Source: Nannocystis sp. RBIL2
GTDB lineage: Bacteria > Myxococcota_A > Polyangia > Nannocystales > Nannocystaceae
Direction of reading: 5' to 3'
NCBI RefSeq assembly: GCF_026626745.1
Contig: NZ_JAPNJW010000002.1
Location: 3,744,151 to 3,808,150, forward strand
DNA: 64,000 bases
In this document: piece after piece, positions 36,357 to 44,488 of the stretch
Numbering within the stretch: the stretch's first letter is position 1
Layout: each line of letters opens with the position of its first letter
Position numbers and translations under genes: made by a program
The notes under the pieces: generated by a model
Told to the model about the DNA's origin: nothing
What the model saw: the letters and a program-made list of their open reading frames with translations, nothing else
Databases searched by the model: none

Positions 36357-36965
36357 TAGTGCGCCGGGATAAACCGGCAGAGAAGGAGGAGATGAGAGAG
36401 CTCCACATCGAAGGAGTAGCGACCCACGATGACCCCGAGTCCTGCGCCGGCACCCGCGAGGGTGCAGGTGAAGCGTCGGACAGGGGCACGTGCAGGCCGG
36501 GTATTGAGCCGCGAAATCAGATTCTTCAGGGCGCCGACGCTGTTAACTGGAGCGGAAGGCAACACGCACCGAACCGAGAGCGCGAGGCGCGGTGCGGCCC
36601 TGCGCGGTCGGAGACCCCGTGCATGCACGGAACCTCTCTGCGCGAGAACCGGGAGAGCTCCGGGGCGCCCATTGCGATGGCGTCGCTAGGGGACGCGTCG
36701 GGGAAGGCCATGAGCCGCAAGCCGACGATGCACGGCCCGGAGAAGTCAGACGGGCTCGTAGTACCTACGAAGTCGCCGAATAAGGCCGGTCCGGCGGCGG
36801 CGGAGGTGATGGAGGGAAGGAGCCCGGCCAAGGGGAACACGGAAGGGCAAAACGCGCCCCGGACACAGTGCCGGACCAGCGTGCCCAACGCGGCGCGGAT
36901 CAGACGTGCGGCGATGTCGGCGCTCTCGCGGCGCGCCAGGGTCCAAAATCTCTCGCGCGGGCCGC
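36357..36965 (+). mobile_element. Group II intron remnant (5' part and start of maturase ORF)
   Basis: The 5' end GTGCGCCGGGATAAACCGGC fits the GUGYG start and first stem of bacterial group II introns. About 350 bases on, the rightward frame reads KPTMHGPEKSDGLVVPTK, SPNKAGPAAAEVMEGR, LAKGNT-like SPAKGNTEGQNAPRTQCR, the well-known leader of group II intron reverse transcriptases. The sense breaks off after RIRRAA, before any reverse transcriptase motif. No 3' end (domains V and VI) is seen. The rest of 36242-37040 holds no other gene. Confidence 0.7.
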
Positions 36966-37040
36966 GTCTCATACGACATTGTCAGGTAGGGGATCGGAGG
37001 GAGATCTCGCGCCAACCGTGCGTCCCGTACTCGCGTCGGA

Positions 37041-38621
37041 TCAGTAATCGCAGGAAGCGACCTTCGTCATGGCACAGATCTGGGCGGTGCCATCGACGAG
37101 GTTGGGATTGTACACGCTGCTGATCTGCAGCTCGCCGACGGTCGCGTCAGTCGTCGAGGCTCCGTTGTTGTTCGAGGTCACCCGGGGGCTCGTGAAGATG
37201 CCCGTGGCCTGCCCATCGCTGTGCGACCTGCTGAGGTCAAACCAGAAGACGCTGGTCGGCGATGCGCAGCGTTTCGGCACGTTGACGCAGATCTGCGTGG
37301 TCGGGATCTCCATGCGCACGGCGAGCGACGTGATGCTCGCCGTCTGCGGCACCTCGATCTTGCAGTGGACGACTGGTGTGACGAGGCGCTGCCACATTGT
37401 GTGGGAGAGCAATTTAATCCACGCGCACTCTGCGGTGTCCAGCCATCCTGCCGCGGTCACCGAATCGGCGTTGAAAGACAGGCTGACGTTGGACTGGTGT
37501 CGATTGAGGGCGCCCGGTCGATCCTCAAGCCGGATGATCGAGCAGCCGTCCGGGAGCGGCCACCTCTCGGTGAGCGACACGGGCTTCCTGTCCTCGCACG
37601 AGGTGTTCTCGAAATAGAAGATCCGCTGCTCCAAGCGGCGGGTCTCGGCCTGGGGACAGGCGTACGAGATCGAGCCGGTGAGCGCCAGTCGGGTCGAGAA
37701 CGCAGGTGGCACGCACATCGGGATGAACAGGTCCGATACGACCTTTCCACGGCGGTCTCGGGGCCGCACCCGGAGTTGCAGGCAGCGCCCGGCGTTCTCC
37801 GAGATCAGGGCAACATCGAAGACGACGGAGACCGAATTGGCGCTACCCCCCGCCTGCGCCTGCAACACCTTGAGCCGGGACTGCCGATTATCGTCGTATA
37901 GTTCGACCGTCGGGGCGCTCCTGTCCCAGAGTCTGAAGCCATGAAGGGTCGCACGCCCGCCGCTGGGTGGAACGACGCTCGGTGAGTGGCCGTCGAACTT
38001 CAGGTAGTCGAGCCGTGGTCGCCCCGGCTTGACGAATGGTACGCCGGTGCGCAGCTCGAGCAGCATCGTCTGTAGCCCGGCCGAGAACGATTCGATGTTC
38101 TGAAACGCACACCGCTGCTGGGTCGACAGCAGATTGCTAGCCCGCTCCGTGACTGAAAGTAGCCTCCTGGCGACCTCTTGTACGTCCAAACCAAGCCTCG
38201 TCAGCGGTACGTTCAATTCATCGTGAAGGAGTCGTCGGAGCTGTTCCGTCGTGATCCCGAGCTGCGTGGCGAGCTGTCCTGCCGTGATCCCTGCATCTCC
38301 GAATCCCGTCGCAATGACATTCCTGAGCGACTTCATGACTAAATCCACGGCGCCGAACAGCGCCGCCCCGGTGAGTCCGGGCGGCACCAGCGCGATCGCA
38401 CTTGCCGGCTGGGCCGTGCTGGAGGCCGCCGAGCCGGACGGGCTCGTGGGCTCCGTCGGTACCCGAGGAGTCGACGCTTGCCCAGCGCATCCGAGACCGT
38501 GCGTCTGGGAGAGCAGAGCGGCGAGCACCACGCCGAACTTCGATCCTTTCCTACGGAACACGGACGAGCGCGACAGGTCGCCGGGGCGCACGAAGGGACA
38601 GCTCGAGGGGGCGATGATCAT
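37041..38621 (-). CDS. Lipoprotein of unknown function
   Basis: A 526-residue protein from ATG 38621 (AGGA 8 bases upstream); 38678 is an alternative start. A basic N terminus (RRKGSKFGVVLAALL) leads to lipobox-like GLGC. A Ser/Thr/Pro linker is followed by helices (AGITAGQLATQLGITTEQLR) and a large beta-rich part with paired cysteines (RCLQLRVRPRDRRG, then CSIIRLEDRPG). No family recognised. Base composition is somewhat less GC-rich than the flanks, which fits its place among mobile remnants. Confidence 0.65.
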   Translation of the reverse strand: MIIAPSSCPFVRPGDLSRSSVFRRKGSKFGVVLAALLSQTHGLGCAGQASTPRVPTEPTSPSGSAASSTAQPASAIALVPPGLTGAALFGAVDLVMKSLRNVIATGFGDAGITAGQLATQLGITTEQLRRLLHDELNVPLTRLGLDVQEVARRLLSVTERASNLLSTQQRCAFQNIESFSAGLQTMLLELRTGVPFVKPGRPRLDYLKFDGHSPSVVPPSGGRATLHGFRLWDRSAPTVELYDDNRQSRLKVLQAQAGGSANSVSVVFDVALISENAGRCLQLRVRPRDRRGKVVSDLFIPMCVPPAFSTRLALTGSISYACPQAETRRLEQRIFYFENTSCEDRKPVSLTERWPLPDGCSIIRLEDRPGALNRHQSNVSLSFNADSVTAAGWLDTAECAWIKLLSHTMWQRLVTPVVHCKIEVPQTASITSLAVRMEIPTTQICVNVPKRCASPTSVFWFDLSRSHSDGQATGIFTSPRVTSNNNGASTTDATVGELQISSVYNPNLVDGTAQICAMTKVASCDY

Positions 38622-39005
38622 GACGAGATCCTGGAGGGGATGCGGGATGCCGATGCGCGCAGGAGCGACTGAAGACAAGGTCTCCAGTGCGTGCGGCCTC
38701 GCCGCGCCACCTCGGGCCGCGTTGCTGTGCAGAGCGTGGGTGATCGACCGCCACTGAGGCGGGCGTCGTCCATGATGGCGCGGGGCGCACCGAGTTCGAG
38801 GGCGTCGTCGTCGCCGGCGACGCCACCCGAGGCACCGGCCGCTCGGCCGTCGGGGTCGGTGAAGGCGTCAGCGAACAGGCTGCGGCTCGTCCTCGCCGGC
38901 ACGTTGCTCAACGAGGATACGCCGCCGGTGAGAAGAAGGTGAGCGCCAGGTATTTGGGACATGTCCATGAGGACACCAAGGGCGACCCGTGAAGCGCGGC
39001 GCGGC
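38622..39005. other. Stretch without a recognisable gene
   Basis: About 380 bases with only low-complexity open frames on both strands. Confidence 0.4.
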
Positions 39006-39234
39006 TTACAGCATGTAAGCGTCGGTCATCAGGCAGAACATCGGGTCGCCGGGCTGCCCGATGTAGGCGCCGCGACCGTGCGGTGGATGATAGCGCGAGC
39101 GCTCAGTCGATACTCATGTTCGCCAGCGGACGCAGAAACATGTCCTCGGCTGGAGTGGCCGCGTGCTCGCCGGCCAGGTGTCGGCGGAACGCAAGCCGGA
39201 GCTCTCGCGCGTCCGTGTGACGGAGGCTCGTCAT
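39006..39234 (-). pseudogene. Tiny ORF overlapping the HNH gene, possible immunity gene (frameshifted)
   Basis: ATG at 39234 overlaps the HNH stop (ATGA). A 43-codon frame (39103-39234) reads MTSLRHTDARELRLAFRRHL and ends DMFLRPLANMSID. In another frame the sense seems to go on, ending GQPGDPMFCLMTDAYML at 39006. A single indel near 39105 would join them into a protein of about 75 residues. Position directly after a toxin-type nuclease, with coupled translation, is what is expected of an immunity gene. This is inference; the first frame could also be a complete small protein. Confidence 0.5.
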
Positions 39235-39566
39235 TTATTGCTCTTGGCTCGATTACACTTGCGGCACAAGATCTGAGCGTTGGCTGGAGTTCCATCGCCT
39301 CGGCTTGAACGCGCGATAATGTGGTCAAACTGCCACTCGTTCTCAGGCGGGGTCACCTTTCGCAAAGATCTCGAGGGCCTCACCGTCACGACTCCGCAAT
39401 GCTCACATGCGACATTGCCGCCGTGCCTGGAACGATTCTCTTGAAGAATCCCTGGCTTGTCTCTAGAGAGAAACTTCATCCCAGCCCTTGCTCCTCCTGC
39501 GGATCCTGGGCTGCGAGAGCTTGGTTCGAACGATCGATAGGGCTTCGAGGGATGCTGGAAAGGCAT
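39231..39566 (-). CDS. HNH nuclease, toxin-tip type
   Basis: A 111-residue frame. The C-terminal 65 residues are a compact HNH nuclease: CEHCGVVTV (first zinc-binding pair), NEWQFDHIIARSSRGDG with the catalytic DH, and NAQILCRKCNRAKSNK with the second Cys pair. It is the form found as the C-terminal tip of polymorphic toxins. The N-terminal 45 residues are Ser/Pro-rich with no delivery domain, so this is either a free cassette or a displaced tip. DNA on the upstream side is unusually AT-rich (39590-39630), a sign of foreign origin. Confidence 0.75.
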   Translation of the reverse strand: MPFQHPSKPYRSFEPSSRSPGSAGGARAGMKFLSRDKPGILQENRSRHGGNVACEHCGVVTVRPSRSLRKVTPPENEWQFDHIIARSSRGDGTPANAQILCRKCNRAKSNK

Positions 39567-39877
39567 CCCATCCCTACGCTCGCGCGTGGTTTAATTTTGC
39601 TCTATTTTATTTTCATAGGTTCAAAATAGTCAGAACGTTGTCTGTTCTGGGGCCTGCACCATAGCCAACGATCGATGCTGAGCTCGAGATCTTGTCTTCA
39701 GCTATCGGGTAGCAGTGGTTTTTGAAGACGGGCAAGTTGCTACAACTCCAAGTTCTTCAAGGATTGCCGTCGACCGCCGTCAAGATTCCATGCGGCGCGA
39801 GATTGGCGGCGGAATCCGGGGTGAATCCCCGACGAACTTCGGTTTGCTGTCGTAGCTGCGGAAAACGGCCCATCGTG

Positions 39878-40005
39878 ATCGCCCAGATCGGTCCATCGTG
39901 ATCGCGTAGATCGGCATCGTGATCGCGCCGATCGGCATCGTGATCGCGTAGATCGGCATCGTGATCGCGCCGATCGGCGTCGTGATCGCCCGGATCGGTC
40001 CTCGT
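39878..40005. repeat. IS21 left terminal repeats
   Basis: Six units of about 21 bases, consensus ATCGTGATCGCGNNGATCGGC, with NN alternating TA and CC. Inverted copies lie at 42507-42545 in the right end. These are the transposase binding sites. Confidence 0.85.
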
Positions 40006-40128
40006 GAGGACCGGCGGCGAATGCGCCTGCCGGCCAGGGCACGGAGATACCTGGCGTGGTACGCGCAGCCGCAAGCGCGAGGGGCGAGGTCGACGCTGAA
40101 TCACCGGCCATTTCGCGTGGGAGGCGAA

Positions 40129-41676
40129 ATGGCGACGCAGCGACTGACCATGAAGAACATCCGCGAGATCCTGCGCCAGAAGTGGGCGCTGCAGCGAAGC
40201 CACCGGGACGTGGCTGCGAGCCTCGACGTCAGCGCCGGCGTCGTCGGCAAGGTCGTCGGCAAGGCCAGCGAGGCTGGCCTCACCTGGGACGCGGTGCAGG
40301 CCCTCAGCGACGAGGAGCTGGAGCGCGTCGTCTACGACGGCGAGCCGGCGTCGCAGGCGCGGCCGCTGCCGGACTTTTCGTACATCCACACCGAGCGGCG
40401 GCGCAAGGGCGTCACGCTCGCGCTGCTGCACATCGAGTACCTCGAGAAGCACCCGAACGGGTACCGGTACACGCAATTCTGCGAGCTGTACCGCGCGTGG
40501 CTGAAGCGGCGCGGTCTGACCCTGCGGATCGACCATGTCGCCGGCGACAAGGCCTTCGTCGATTACTCCGGCAACAAGCTTCACATCGTCGATCCGAACA
40601 CTGGCGAGTGCATCGCGGTCGAGCTCTTCGTCGGCGTGCTCGGGGCCTCGAACCTCACCTACGCCGAGGCGAGCATGACGCAGCGCGGCCACGACTTCAT
40701 CGCCAGCAACGCGCGCATGCTCGAGTACTTCGGCGGCGTCCCGGCGGCGCTGGTGCCCGACCAGCTCAAGGCCGCGGTGACGAGGCCGTGCTGGTATGAC
40801 CCGAAGATCCAGCGCACGTATGCTGCGCTCGCGGAGCACTACGGCACCACCGTGATGCCCGCCAGGCCCGGCAAGCCGCGCGACAAGGCCAAGGTCGAGA
40901 ACGCCGTGCTGATCGCCCAGCGGTGGATCGCCGCCCGCCTGCGCGACGAGGTCTTCCACTCGCTCCCCGAACTCAACGCGCGGATCGCCGAGCTACTCGA
41001 GGACCTCAACACCCGGCCGATGAGGAAGTACGGCAACATCAGCCGGCGCGCGCTCTTCGAGCGGATCGAGCGATCCGAGCTATGCCCGCTGCCCGCCGTG
41101 CGCTTCGAGCACTGCGAGTGGAAGACCTGCCGCGTCAACATCGACTACCACGTCGAGATCGATCGGCATTACTACTCGGTGCCGTACACGCTCGTCGGCG
41201 AGGCCGTCGAGGCGCGCTTCACCGCGACGACCGTCGAGCTCCTGCACCGCGGCAAGCGCATCGCCTCGCACCCGCGCAGCTTTGTGCCCGGGCGCCACAC
41301 CACCGATCCCGAGCACATGCCCAAAGCCCACCAGCGGCATGCCGACCGCTCGCCGAGCCGGATCCTCGCATGGGCCAAGCAGATCGGTCCGAAGACCGTC
41401 GAACTCGCCCAGGCGCTCATGAAGGAGCGCAAGCACCCCGAGCACGGCTATCGCGCCTGCCTCGGCATCCTGCGCCTCGGCAAGACGTACGGCGACGCGC
41501 GTCTCGAGGCCGCGTGTGCCCGCGCCGTCGTCGTCCGCGCGCGCTCGTATCGACACGTCGAGTCGATCCTCAAGAACGGCCTCGACCGCGCCCCGCTGCC
41601 CGACCTCCCCGCCGACACACCGGCCGACAAGCCCGAGGTCCACGAGAACATCCGCGGCCCTCGCTACTACAACTGA
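40129..41676 (+). CDS. istA: IS21 transposase IstA
   Basis: A 515-residue protein. The N-terminal helix-turn-helix reads KNIREILRQKWALQRSHRDV. The DDE core shows Asp in IDHVAGDKAFVDYSGN, Asp in ALVPDQLKAAV and Glu in KPRDKAKVENAV. A C-terminal beta domain (HYYSVPYTLVGEAVEARF) is typical of IstA. The ATG follows GGGAGGCGAA. It works with IstB to insert the element. Full length and conserved acidic residues suggest it is functional. Confidence 0.92.
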   Translation: MATQRLTMKNIREILRQKWALQRSHRDVAASLDVSAGVVGKVVGKASEAGLTWDAVQALSDEELERVVYDGEPASQARPLPDFSYIHTERRRKGVTLALLHIEYLEKHPNGYRYTQFCELYRAWLKRRGLTLRIDHVAGDKAFVDYSGNKLHIVDPNTGECIAVELFVGVLGASNLTYAEASMTQRGHDFIASNARMLEYFGGVPAALVPDQLKAAVTRPCWYDPKIQRTYAALAEHYGTTVMPARPGKPRDKAKVENAVLIAQRWIAARLRDEVFHSLPELNARIAELLEDLNTRPMRKYGNISRRALFERIERSELCPLPAVRFEHCEWKTCRVNIDYHVEIDRHYYSVPYTLVGEAVEARFTATTVELLHRGKRIASHPRSFVPGRHTTDPEHMPKAHQRHADRSPSRILAWAKQIGPKTVELAQALMKERKHPEHGYRACLGILRLGKTYGDARLEAACARAVVVRARSYRHVESILKNGLDRAPLPDLPADTPADKPEVHENIRGPRYYN

Positions 41677-41692
41677 CCGAAAGGATACATCG

Positions 41693-42433
41693 ATGATGAA
41701 TCAGCAGACCATGGAGAGGCTCAAGGAGATGCGGCTGAACGGCCTCGCCGCCGCCTGGCTCGAGCAGCAGTCGCGCACCGACTACGCCGGCCTCGGCTTC
41801 GACGAGCGCCTCGGCCTCCTCGTCGACTCCGAGTGGATGAGCCGGCAGAACGCCCGCCTCAAGCGCAACCTCAAGGAGGCGCGCCTCAAGCTCGGCAGCG
41901 CCTGCCTCGAGGACCTCGACTACGACGACCGCCGCGAGCTCGACAAGCCGCTGATCCGCCAGCTCGCCACCTGCAACTGGGTCGCGCAGCACCAGAACAT
42001 CGCCATCACCGGCCCGACGGGCACCGGGAAGTCCTTCCTCGCCTGCGCCCTCGCCCAGCACGCCCTCCGCCGCCGCTACCGCGCCATGTACCGCCGCACC
42101 TCGCGGCTCTTCGACGAACTCGCGCTCGCCCGCGCCGACGGGACCTATGCAAGATTGCTCGCCAAGCTCGCCCGCGTCGACGTCCTGATTCTCGACGACT
42201 GGGCCATGACCCCGCTCGGACCGGCCGAGCGAAGAGACATGTCCGAACTGATGGAGGATCGATTCGGTGAACGCTCCACCATCCTGACCAGCCAGCGCTC
42301 GCCCGAGCTCTGGCACGACCAGATCGGCGACCCCACAACCGCTGATGCGATTTGCGATCGCATGCTCTCCCAGTGCCACCGCCTCATGCTAAAAGGCCCA
42401 TCACGCCGCAAGGAGGTCGCCTCCCAGACCTGA
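41693..42433 (+). CDS. istB: IS21 helper ATPase IstB
   Basis: A 246-residue DnaC-like AAA+ ATPase. Walker A is GPTGTGKS (about 104-111), Walker B LILDDW (about 163-168), and a sensor follows in STILTSQRSPELWH. The start MMNQQTMERLKEMRLNGLAA matches family N termini and follows AAGGAT 8 bases upstream. It lies 16 bases after istA. It selects the target DNA and stimulates IstA. Confidence 0.92.
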   Translation: MMNQQTMERLKEMRLNGLAAAWLEQQSRTDYAGLGFDERLGLLVDSEWMSRQNARLKRNLKEARLKLGSACLEDLDYDDRRELDKPLIRQLATCNWVAQHQNIAITGPTGTGKSFLACALAQHALRRRYRAMYRRTSRLFDELALARADGTYARLLAKLARVDVLILDDWAMTPLGPAERRDMSELMEDRFGERSTILTSQRSPELWHDQIGDPTTADAICDRMLSQCHRLMLKGPSRRKEVASQT

Positions 42434-42559
42434 ACACCCCATCAGCGTCGCTTCGCTCCGTCCGCGCCGAGCCCGCAACCGCGTCGCTCCGCTCCGACCT
42501 CCGGAGTGATCACGATGACCGATCCACGCGATCACGATGGCCGGAATACGCAGTAGCTG

Positions 42560-43047
42560 CCGACCGCACCGCATCGGCCAGGAGCAGCGGTGTTCGTACA
42601 CCGGCTCGCGGTCGAGTTGCGCGAGCGTAAGAGCCTATCGGGGAGGTTCAGCTTAAGTTTCGGATGGTGTTACGAGCGACGATGCGCGCCCGAGCCCGGC
42701 GGCCAGGCGGCTGCAAATCTTTGCGATCCGCTCCAACCCCTCGCGGCGACGGCACCTCGAAGACGGGCGACTATGTGGCCGTCGGTTACGCCAACGGCAG
42801 CGAGCGCTCGGGACACACCATGGAGGTCGGCGAGCGCCGCGGGTGCCGCGCCCCGTCTGCGTCCGAATGCCGAGTTGTTGCTGGAGGAGCGGCCGTCGGG
42901 AGCCTGACATCCACGTCCCTGCGCGGCCCCTGCGCGATCGGCCCTCGGAAGGAAGAGGGGTAGTCCGGCAGAGATGCGGCTACTTGCGCCTCGATCCCCC
43001 GCAGGCGGGGCTACACCCGCGCACTCGGCGCGGTGCCCCCTGACGTC
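42560..43047. other. Stretch without a recognisable gene
   Basis: About 490 bases between the IS21 element and an att-like repeat. Open frames are short and of low complexity. Confidence 0.4.
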
Positions 43048-43290
43048 TCAGCTCGAAACCCGCCTCGGAACTACCGAAGGCGGGCTCCTGTCTGTCGAGC
43101 CAGATTTACTTCACCAAAATCTAACTCTTTTTGCGGCTTGGAGTGGCAACCAGAGGCAAGGGGTGGCAAGACCCCTCCTCCCGAAAAACCCCGTGGACAG
43201 CAGAAGCGCGGGCGTTTGACGGTTGCCGGGTTTTTGCGGGAGGTGGCCGGCGGGTCAGAACTTGTTCCACAGCTACAAGCTCTCCAACCT
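43048..43290. repeat. att-like repeat, copy C (both arms)
   Basis: The left half (43048-43175) matches copy A at 21404-21540, and the right half (43255-43275, GGGTCAGAACTTGTTCCACAG) matches copy B at 26457-26477. It also has the hairpin CCCGCCTCGG / CCGAAGGCGGG. Holding both arms, it could be the undivided parent site of the other two. Confidence 0.55.
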
Positions 43291-43363
43291 TTGGGTGCCC
43301 CTATGCACGGGCGATTCTCCGAATAGCCTGGAAGATGGATGGCTAAGGCTTTTGCACATTATC

Positions 43364-43388
43364 TGGCACCACGTGCAAAGTGGTGCCA
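43364..43388. repeat. Inverted repeat TGGCACCAC / GTGGTGCCA
   Basis: Nine-base arms around a seven-base centre (GTGCAAA), with another GGTGCCA copy ten bases on (43393-43399). The shape is that of a tyrosine-recombinase core site. The surrounding 43291-43553 has no gene. Confidence 0.4.
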
Positions 43389-43553
43389 ACGCGGTGCCAG
43401 GTTCGTTCTTGATGAGTGTCGACGTCGAGATTTGGCTATCGACGTCTTGGCGGAGGCATCGGCTCCACCACACGATGTCAATCCTTGCCCCCATTTGCAC
43501 AAATCTGACGCAGGGTCCGCCGGAGTGGGCCTCGCGGAGTTCGCGCCAATTCC

Positions 43554-44270
43554 TCACGAAGGCCTTCCTAACCGGCTGTAGCGGTCATCCCGCCAGGGGT
43601 GCGCAGTACTCGAATAACCGTTCATCTCCCAGAACCCGAGCTTCTCCCGCGTCAGTAGCTCGATGCGGCTTATCCACTTCGAGCCTTTCCACGCGTACAG
43701 CTGCGGTGTGATCATTCGGACCGGTCCGCCGTGTTCGACGGGCAGGTCGTGGCCGTCGACCGTGTGGGCCAGCAGCACGTCGGGCTTGAGCGCCTCTTCG
43801 AGCGCCACGTTGGTCGTGTAGCCGTCGTAGCCGTGGCACATCACGTGGACCGCCGCCGCCGTCGGGTGCACCAGCGCCATCAGCTCGGCGAAGCGCACGC
43901 CGACCCATTGCATGTCCATCTTGGACCACGACGTCACGCAGTGGAAGTCGCTGGTGTCCGTGGTCTGCGGCAGCGCCATGAAGGCGGCCCAGTCGAGCGT
44001 GATCGGCTGCTCGACCGCGCCGTCGATCTTCAGCTGCCACTTCTCCTTGGGGACGATAGGCTTGCGCCCGAGATCGAGCACCGGCCACTTCTTCGTCACC
44101 GTCTGGCCGACCGGCAGCTTCGGCATCCCGTGGCGGTTCGGCGGGCCCGAGCCCTGCGGGCGCGCATCGGACAGCGCCGGCGTGTCGCGCATCCGCTGCT
44201 CCCAGCGCTCCATCAGCTTGCGCCGCGCCTCGACGATCCGCCGCTCCTTGTCTTCCGCGTCCTCGCTCAT
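43554..44270 (-). CDS. Molybdopterin-dependent oxidoreductase, sulfite oxidase type
   Basis: A 238-residue protein starting MSEDAEDKERRIVEARRKL (GGGGG directly upstream). The sulfite-oxidase fold is seen in WQLKIDGAVEQPITLDW, the molybdenum-binding Cys in FHCVTSWSKMDMQWVGV, then HPTAAAVHVMCHGYDGYTTN and GGPVRMITPQLYAWKGSKW, and the ending GFWEMNGYSSTAHPW. No signal peptide or heme domain is present, so it is a small, probably cytoplasmic member near the MsrP/YedY group. The substrate cannot be read. It marks the return to conserved chromosome. Confidence 0.85.
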   Translation of the reverse strand: MSEDAEDKERRIVEARRKLMERWEQRMRDTPALSDARPQGSGPPNRHGMPKLPVGQTVTKKWPVLDLGRKPIVPKEKWQLKIDGAVEQPITLDWAAFMALPQTTDTSDFHCVTSWSKMDMQWVGVRFAELMALVHPTAAAVHVMCHGYDGYTTNVALEEALKPDVLLAHTVDGHDLPVEHGGPVRMITPQLYAWKGSKWISRIELLTREKLGFWEMNGYSSTAHPWRDDRYSRLGRPS

Positions 44271-44451
44271 CCCCCACATTCTACTCGAGCGCGCCCGCGC
44301 GGCCGAGCGACCCCCGCCGGTACGGCCCCCCGGCCGGGCTTAGCGGATCGCCGGGCCCAGGCGCACCCCGGCGAGTCATCGACGCCGCCTACTCTCGCGC
44401 CCTCGCCTGCCCTGCGCGAAAGGGCAGGCCCATGTCCAACATATGCTCGAT

Positions 44452-44477
44452 GGGACATGCCCGATCGGGCATGTCCC
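44452..44477. repeat. Perfect 26-bp palindrome (dispersed repeat family)
   Basis: GGGACATGCCCGA pairs with TCGGGCATGTCCC without a loop. It is preceded by CATGTCC and ATATGCTC at 44431-44448 and is the largest member of the dispersed family. It lies between two genes transcribed leftwards, just after the ligase stop. Confidence 0.75.
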
Positions 44478-44488
44478 TCGCGCCATGC

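Larger units (their letters stand above)
39857..42554 (+). mobile_element. IS21-family insertion sequence, complete
   Basis: The ends are TGCGGAAAACGGCC (left) and, on the complement, TGCGTATTCCGGCC (right). A 5-bp target duplication GTAGC flanks it (39852-39856 and 42555-42559). Both ends carry repeated ATCGTGATCGCG...GATCGG units, a known IS21 feature. It encodes intact istA and istB. Nothing suggests decay, so it could be active and recently inserted. Confidence 0.92.

Noticed and set aside
39878..40005. Regular 21-bp repeats resembling a short CRISPR array
   Set aside because: There are no unique spacers, and inverted copies lie at the other end of the IS21 element, so they are its terminal binding sites.
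39740..40111. Leftward Arg/Ser-rich open frame
   Set aside because: It is only the translation of the IS21 terminal repeats and has no protein-like pattern.
42664..42963. Rightward 99-codon frame between IS21 and the att-like repeat
   Set aside because: Low-complexity sequence, no ribosome binding site and no recognisable domain.
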